A DNA stretch of 64,000 nt from Solen grandis (lineage: Eukaryota; Mollusca; Bivalvia; Adapedonta; Solenidae): positions 82,069,842 through 82,133,841 of the forward strand of contig CM037778.1 of assembly GCA_021229015.1 (NCBI GenBank), read 5' to 3'. The number at the start of each line of letters is the position of its first letter. The stretch's first letter is position 1. Shown here in pieces: positions 59,799 through 64,000 of the stretch. A program made the position numbers and the translations under genes. The notes under the pieces are model-generated. The model did no database searches, was not told the origin of the DNA, and worked only from the letters and a program-made list of their open reading frames with translations.

Positions 59799-62700
59799 GT
59801 CTTTCATATGTCAGTCAGTCCTGTATAAAGCGACCATTTTGGTCAATGAAAGAAGAGACAGTGGCTTCTAAGTCAATGTTGCTGTTATATGGAGAGTTTA
59901 AGTCAATGTTGCTGTTATATGGAGAGTTTAAGTCAATGTTGCTGTTATATGGAGAGTTTAAATCAAGGTTGCTGTTATATAGAGAGTTTAAGGCAAGGTA
60001 GCTGTTATATGGAGTGTTTAAGTCTATGTTGCTGTTATATGGAGTGTTTAAGTCAAGGTTGCTGTTATATGGAGAGTTTAAGTCAAGGTTGTTGTTATAT
60101 GGAGAGTTTAAGTCAAGGTTGCTGTTATATGGAGAGTTTAAGGCAAGGTTGCTGTTATATGGAGTGTTTAAGTCTATGTTGCTGTTATATGGAGAGTTTA
60201 TGTCAGGGTAGCTGTTATATGGAGAGTTTATATCAAGGTAGCTGTTATATGGAGAGTTTAAGTCTAGGTTGCTGTTATATGGAGAGTTTAAGGCAAGGTT
60301 GTTGTTATATGGAGAGTTTAAGTCAAGGTTGCTGTTATATGGAGAGTTTAAGTCTATGTTGCTATTATATGGAGAGTTTAAGGCAAGATTGCTGTTTTAT
60401 GGAGTGTTTAGACAGTCTTTAGCAGGGGGCATTCTTAGGTGTCCAACCATCTACATATGTCTTTAAATATGCAGTTTTCCCATAATTTACCCCAAGATTT
60501 CCCTTTTTCCTTTATGCAAGAAAATGGTACATTTTCATATTTATATGGTATTAAAGTACTTCCCCATCATCTGGAAAAAAGGGGCATTAGATCGAAGAGT
60601 TGAAGATTTCTGGGATCATGAAGCTGGCTGCTTGGATAAGGGTGTCTGCATAGTGCATGCGTCGCTAATGTATGTCTAGTCCTTTTAACCCTTTCCCTCA
60701 TATAGACTCATTTTGACGCACTCAATAGGTACCACATAAAGCCTGATCTGCAGAAAACCACAGTTAAACCTTAACAAATTTAATTATAAAATCCTCATTT
60801 CCAGATCACTGAGGAGCAGCGAACAGCATAAAACCTGATCAGCCTGCGAGTTACTCGCAGACTGATCTGGTTTTATGCTGTTCGCATAGGTCTTTTCATG
60901 GTGTCCTCTATGAGGGAAAGGGTTATAGTAATATACAATCTCATCAAAACAGTTTTACACTGATCATATCTGCTGATTTAACTACCTTTTTACGGCGCAC
61001 TTATATGTTTTAACCCCGATCGGACTGTAAGGAATGCGAATGTTTAAAGGACATGTAACTAACCCTTCACAAATTTTATATATCATGTGATTGAATGAAT
61101 AACCTACATTTCAACCTGACTGAATCATAGCTAAACCGCAATTGTTTTTCTGCCTTGTACAGGTAATAAAAAAGGTCTTACAATATTTGTACTATGTTTT
61201 TAGGTGTATCTCTTACGCCAACATGAATAAACCGTCATTTACACGTAGTGTTATTATATGCGTGATATAACACGTCGATATAAAACTTCCATTTACATCA
61301 CGGACGAAGATAACAAACTCAAAGTGAAATTGACACCCTGTTTTATATTATCATTTAATGCACTTTCCGTCACAAATCATAAACCCCCCTTGATCCCCGA
61401 CCATTGTCGATAAAACTGTTAAGGTCTCCATAAAAGACCCATTTCGAATTCTGTAATCCACGCGATGAAAAGTTTAACCCCATGACGCAAATAAATTTTA
61501 AGGTGAACCTTTTTCCATTAGGTCCTACCGATTATAGCACAGGAAACAAACATTGCGGTTACTTTCTGGGGGCTTGACGAAATGAAGTTTTAAAATTTGA
61601 ATTTACGACTGGGTCTTGAATGAAACTAGGTAAGGAATGATAAACGAATATTTGCACGAACTGCTCAGGCGAGATAAGCTTTCGATACTCAGATAAATTC
61701 TGTAAAGTGTGCCCCACTTTGTTAATGTGCTCTAGACATGTATGTGTAATTGTCACCCATGTTACTCAAATGCATGATGTTACAAATCACACACAAAAAA
61801 ATATTATATACTGATTGTATATAATTTACTAGACAAAAATTGTAAAGTTTTAATGAGTTTTACTATCTATAATTTAAGATAGCTTTCCTTTTTAACCGCT
61901 ATGTCCAGCTTCACGCTGAAAAACAAAACGAAATCAAACGACACCTTACTTTAGTAGATGACCTTTTATACAAATAATGAATTTAAAACTTAACACTATT
62001 TTTTCTCTAAATCTGATCTGAGTAATGCAAACAAATGGCCAGAAAGGAAGAAAGAGAGAAAAAAGATTTTATCCCACGGGGTTATGATCCCACAAACCTC
62101 AGTTTCAAAGCAGTTGGCCTGATTTTTTGTCAATTTATGGATGCTCTTTAATTGGGAATAATGCATGACAGTCACCTTTATAAAGCGAGCAATTCTAGCA
62201 GGCAGCTTTAATGAATTATATAGAGTAACCCCCACACAGAAACAATCCCAACTAAGTGGTAATTTTTCCGTGCCCCTTTTACTGACGGCTCGGTCGATGA
62301 ACTGTGTATGTTCTGTTACATTAAAAAATGTGTTTATTTTTTTAAAATTGGTTCTAACATGAAGTATGAATATTTTCATATGTCGATGCTGTATGGTTCA
62401 TAATTTGCTGGACAAGCTGCACGATATGAAACATTTTGTTATCGGAAATTGTGTCAATGTGTAAATCGTCATTCATATCTTATAAGTGAACTGTGTGACC
62501 CTGGAGTGCAAATGACAAGGTAGACGAACAGATACCGATACACATGGACCTGACAGTAGGGTGTCAACAAGGAAGAGAGAAACGTTAGAAAGGGGAAAGA
62601 AATAAAGGGTTACAATATATTTTTAAAGTGGTATCAGAGAGAGAGAGAGAGAGAAAGGGTAAACACACACATATACAACAGGAGCGAGAGAGAGAAAAAG

Positions 62701-63120
62701 TATAAAAATATACATATACAAGGGACAGACAGACAGACAGAAGTTTCAGGGGCTCTTTTTGAGTATATGAGAACAAAAGTTTGCCAGGTCACGTGTTACG
62801 ACCAAGGCCGATGATACACAACAATGGTTTCGATATTATTTGTCAACAGTTAAATTGTACAGAATTTCTTGTCATGACAAATTATACTCATTCAGATGTT
62901 TCTTTTAGAAGATCAATTTATTCTTCAATGAACGGAGATCGTGTAATTTACCGATACTATTGAATCGCACCTTTAGTCATTACATACCTGCGCAATCAAT
63001 GTCGTCTGCTTTATCACCTGATCTGTCCCCATGTACGTTAGTAACGTCATTTTCTTCTTCCGGTAAGCCCCTCGAATGAACCCCTACCACCAATATCAAA
63101 ATCAACACATATCTAATCAT
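51369..63120 (-). CDS. Predicted secreted lysine/arginine-rich protein, four exons, incomplete and with one frame break
   Basis: I join four minus-strand exons: 63120-62988, 54031-53889, 53579-52838 and 51464-51369. Phases agree (1, 0, 0, 0), and all have GT-AG borders. The first encodes a signal peptide, MIRYVLILILVVGVHSRG, then an acidic stretch. Later exons are rich in Lys, Arg, Glu and Ser with many dibasic sites (KKG, KRGRG, RRKR, KRRK), then low-complexity KK-rich sequence, then WSRRGFKEVPDVARL and EQRLHPRVDKPVDDI. I recognise no family; candidates are an extracellular matrix, shell-matrix or processed precursor protein. The 742-bp exon is open in one frame for its first part and in the +1 frame after about 53410, so one base seems extra. 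The 3' end was not found. Low-complexity content makes a search by similarity hard. Confidence 0.6.
51990..52646. mobile_element. Composite tandem-repeat element with terminal hairpin
   Basis: Two to four diverged units with AAAGGGGCATAA, CATCAAAAATAGTCAAACC and TGTGCCAGG-CACTATGTAAT (the last two pairs about 185 bp apart) lead into GCCCACCCGCCCCCAATC. They end in the hairpin AACCAGAGTTTTCC-TTC-GGAAAACCTGGTT. Same architecture as 34158-34568. Lies in the intron between the Lys-rich exon and exon 4. Confidence 0.65.
52838..53579 (-). CDS. Secreted protein gene, large Lys-rich exon with a frame break
   Basis: Acceptor TGAATAG, donor GTAAGT after GCAAGATTG. The first 55 or so codons read DSEDRNQRRKRPRNRNHRG to DLKLPTYDG and then hit a stop (FHS, TAG). 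One base away, the frame from 53413 is open for 192 codons to the donor (STARRNSRVNKREK to VPDVARL). The length 742 is one more than a multiple of three while both borders are phase 0. An extra G in the GGG of GATGGGTTCC explains everything. The alternative is a separate start at the ATG at 53413, which has an in-frame stop just upstream. Confidence 0.6.
53889..54031 (-). CDS. Secreted protein gene, exon 2
   Basis: With acceptor CTCTTTAAG and donor GTCAGA, the 143-bp exon starts with two bases that complete the phase-1 codon of exon 1. It reads CKKGIDLRSEDTTKIRTHR, then VSEPSKEDLGQVNRHVNKRG and RGHQRSLK with no stop, ending in phase 0. The acceptor is weak, which lowers confidence. Confidence 0.55.
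54032..56700. other. Intron 1 of the secreted-protein gene, left part
   Basis: About 2.7 kb with no recognised repeat copy other than short (TTG)n and poly(G) runs near 55817-55850 and a (CT)n at 56601-56619. Minus-strand open frames at 54874-55167 and 55970-56218 are hydrophobic but lack splice and start support. Confidence 0.45.
56745..56912. mobile_element. Possible old tRNA-like SINE heads
   Basis: GAGGTTCGAACCT at about 56779 and TCCCTCCGTAGCTCAATG at about 56868 look like tRNA box B and box A sequences, but no complete element can be drawn. Confidence 0.3.
56955..57143 (+). mobile_element. SINE family B, 5'-truncated with target duplication
   Basis: Starts within the tRNA-like head (GCCCCTCACCGCGTGGGTTC, box B) and ends CTGTCGAAGCGACGGTAAAC then TCAAATAGTCAAG. 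A 13-bp duplication TCTCTTCATAACA flanks it at 56942-56954 and 57144-57156. Plus-strand copy, so it gives the family B tail in sense. Confidence 0.88.
57242..57475. mobile_element. piggyBac-like MITE with central hairpin, copy 6
   Basis: Ends CCCTTTCCCTCATAG and TATGAGGGAAAGGG; right flank TTAA, left flank CTAA (mutated). Hairpin arms carry a few substitutions. Confidence 0.87.
57476..58340. other. Intronic, nothing recognised
   Basis: No repeat copy or exon supported. Confidence 0.45.
58350..58665. repeat. Tandem repeat, unit 53 bp, about six copies
   Basis: Each unit reads ACTTATTGTCCTATTATG then TTGACCTTAATTTATTACAA and CTTACACTAACTACG. Copies start about every 53 bp with very few differences, suggesting recent expansion or homogenisation. 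Confidence 0.93.
58666..59200. mobile_element. Degraded SINE family A pieces
   Basis: GGACCAGTGCTTTGCA, GGCCTGGTGTCAGAACAAGG and, at about 59184, TGTCGGTGGGACGTAAA match parts of the family A body and tail, but the intervening sequence is scrambled by TGGTACCAT-rich repeats. Confidence 0.4.
59761..59794. repeat. (AC)n microsatellite
   Basis: Seventeen AC dinucleotides. Confidence 0.95.
59869..60412. repeat. 30-bp minisatellite, about 18 copies
   Basis: Unit GTTGCTGTTATATGGAGAGT plus TTAAGTCAAG, exactly 30 bp, repeated head to tail with small variants (GAGAGT/GAGTGT, CAATG/CAAGG/CTATG). As 30 is divisible by three, plus-strand frames stay open and would give ten-residue repeats such as MESLSQGCCY; no coding evidence otherwise. 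Confidence 0.95.
60685..60926. mobile_element. piggyBac-like MITE with central hairpin, copy 7
   Basis: Left flank TTAA, right flank TTAT; ends and hairpin as in the other copies, orientation as copies 3-5. Confidence 0.88.
60927..62987. other. Intron 1 of the secreted-protein gene, right part
   Basis: Nothing recognised apart from a (GA)n at 62634-62655. A GGATCATAACCCCG box-B-like word on the minus strand near 62090 may be an old SINE trace. Confidence 0.4.
62634..62655. repeat. (GA)n microsatellite
   Basis: Short GA run in a purine-rich stretch. Confidence 0.9.
62988..63120 (-). CDS. Secreted protein gene, first coding exon (signal peptide)
   Basis: ATG at 63120 opens a hydrophobic core LILILVVGV after a basic residue, followed by HSRG as a likely cleavage region and the acidic LPEEENDVTNVHGDRSGDKA then DDIDCA. 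Donor GTATGT follows GCAG, phase 1. Short for open-frame finders but with textbook signal-peptide features. Confidence 0.65.
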
Positions 63121-64000
63121 AGTGAAAATATATTCCTCGTAACTGATTTGGCCCTTTATAACTTTAAGAATTTAATCCATGCGTGTTTCAAGGCCTAACG
63201 ACCATTATTCAACATTTGCCTTTTCAAAATAAATACACATCGAGGGCTACACAAAATTTACTTGTGAATGTCACCGCGCGATTCAGATTACGTCATCAGA
63301 AAAACAAACTGGGACAACGAAAACATGCGACATATCAAAGATTGAAATGTTTCTTTTTCCTGTGAAAATTGCAGAAATGTGTCAACAAATCTTGAAAATG
63401 TTCATAGTAAAAGCTATTACAATGCGTTTTCATGCATTGTTTATGATTGATTTAATTAGAACATGATTATTTTTAATGATATACTCTAAAATTATTTCGC
63501 AATACAAATTTTTATATAAATGAAAAACCCTCGCGTGATATAGTATTTCTACATTTTTTCTCTTTGCTGAGCCTATTGATTTTTTACGGCTTTCCCTCTT
63601 CTTGTTTTCTTTCTTTCTTTTTTCTTCTTCTTTTTATTTGAAGGGAGACTTCTTTTGCGCATGCTCGTACAAGTGTGACATTTTCACAATGCATGGCGCG
63701 TCACAGTATGGTGGACAAGTACGGTCAAAAACAATGGCGCTCTAATATTGAGGAAACTAATAGGTCTACAAAGTACAACTTCCTCTTTGTCACTATTGTT
63801 GTAGTTATAACAAAGACTATATATAAGCACAATATGCATATCTTCATTAATAATACATAACGTTATATTATGAATTTTCGATTTCTATCTTTCTGAATTA
63901 CAATAGCCGTTTATGTATGTCTCATTACGGCATTATTAATATTTATATCTCGTAAAAACAGATTATGCTATTCAATTAGATATATGGGTTACTTAACGAG
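63121..64000. other. Upstream of the secreted-protein gene, nothing certain
   Basis: Would contain the 5' UTR and promoter of the minus-strand gene. A pyrimidine-rich tract lies at 63590-63645 and CG-containing words cluster at 63650-63750, but no element can be called. Confidence 0.35.

Noticed and set aside
59869..60412. CRISPR-like regular repeats
   Set aside because: Units are head-to-tail with no unique spacers, and the genome is clearly eukaryotic.
62781..62963. Plus-strand 60-codon gene next to the signal-peptide exon
   Set aside because: No family, no splice context, and it lies at the end of an intron of a better supported minus-strand gene.

Overview
This is a eukaryotic, AT-rich, intron-bearing and repeat-laden window, most likely from a bivalve mollusc. 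The evidence is the split genes with GT-AG introns, two tRNA-headed SINE families with molluscan-type tails, a 5'-truncated LINE with a poly(A) tail, many short DNA-transposon derivatives, and rolling-circle-like elements with central tandem repeats of the kind described in bivalves ('pearl'/HINE-like). The clade call is inference; no species is assigned. Two 100-N runs (888-987 and 50988-51087) are assembly gaps.

Left part (1-20.6 kb, + strand genes): two tandem, apparently intact two-exon genes for AMP-forming acyl-CoA synthetases (ACSF2-like) lie at 1593-3494 and 12410-14333. Each sits in a duplicated block that includes about 0.5 kb upstream and over 1 kb downstream. The spacer holds a dead LINE (5863-8636) bounded by a 14-bp target-site duplication. 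Further right, sequence resembling the upstream and downstream flanks of these genes reappears (about 18.12-18.29 kb and 20.32-20.56 kb) with no coding region between. The space is occupied by a 1.7-kb DNA transposon (18506-20212) with long inverted ends made of arrays of palindromic 12-mers.

Middle part (20.6-27 kb): no gene; SINEs, a Tigger/pogo-like element and TTAA-flanked MITEs.

Right part (27-64 kb, - strand genes): nine exons of a sideroflexin (SFXN1/3-type mitochondrial amino-acid carrier) run from 42364 down to the stop at 26975. All phases agree and only the N-terminal exon is missing. Farther upstream are four phase-compatible exons (63120-51369) of a second gene, predicted to encode a secreted, very lysine/arginine-rich protein of unknown function. 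Its large exon carries a one-base frame break. The missing 3' end of this gene and the missing 5' exon of sideroflexin both fall in 42.4-51.4 kb, which contains an N gap. The introns are packed with composite elements: shared terminal motifs, a 3' hairpin ending in CTAA, and central arrays with unit lengths of about 306-323, 165 and 145 bp. There are also seven copies of a TTAA-flanked MITE with an internal hairpin, three Tigger-like elements, SINE insertions with clear target duplications, and two minisatellites.

The genes show no shared pathway beyond a loose link to mitochondrial and acyl metabolism; the interest of the window is mostly in its mobile DNA.
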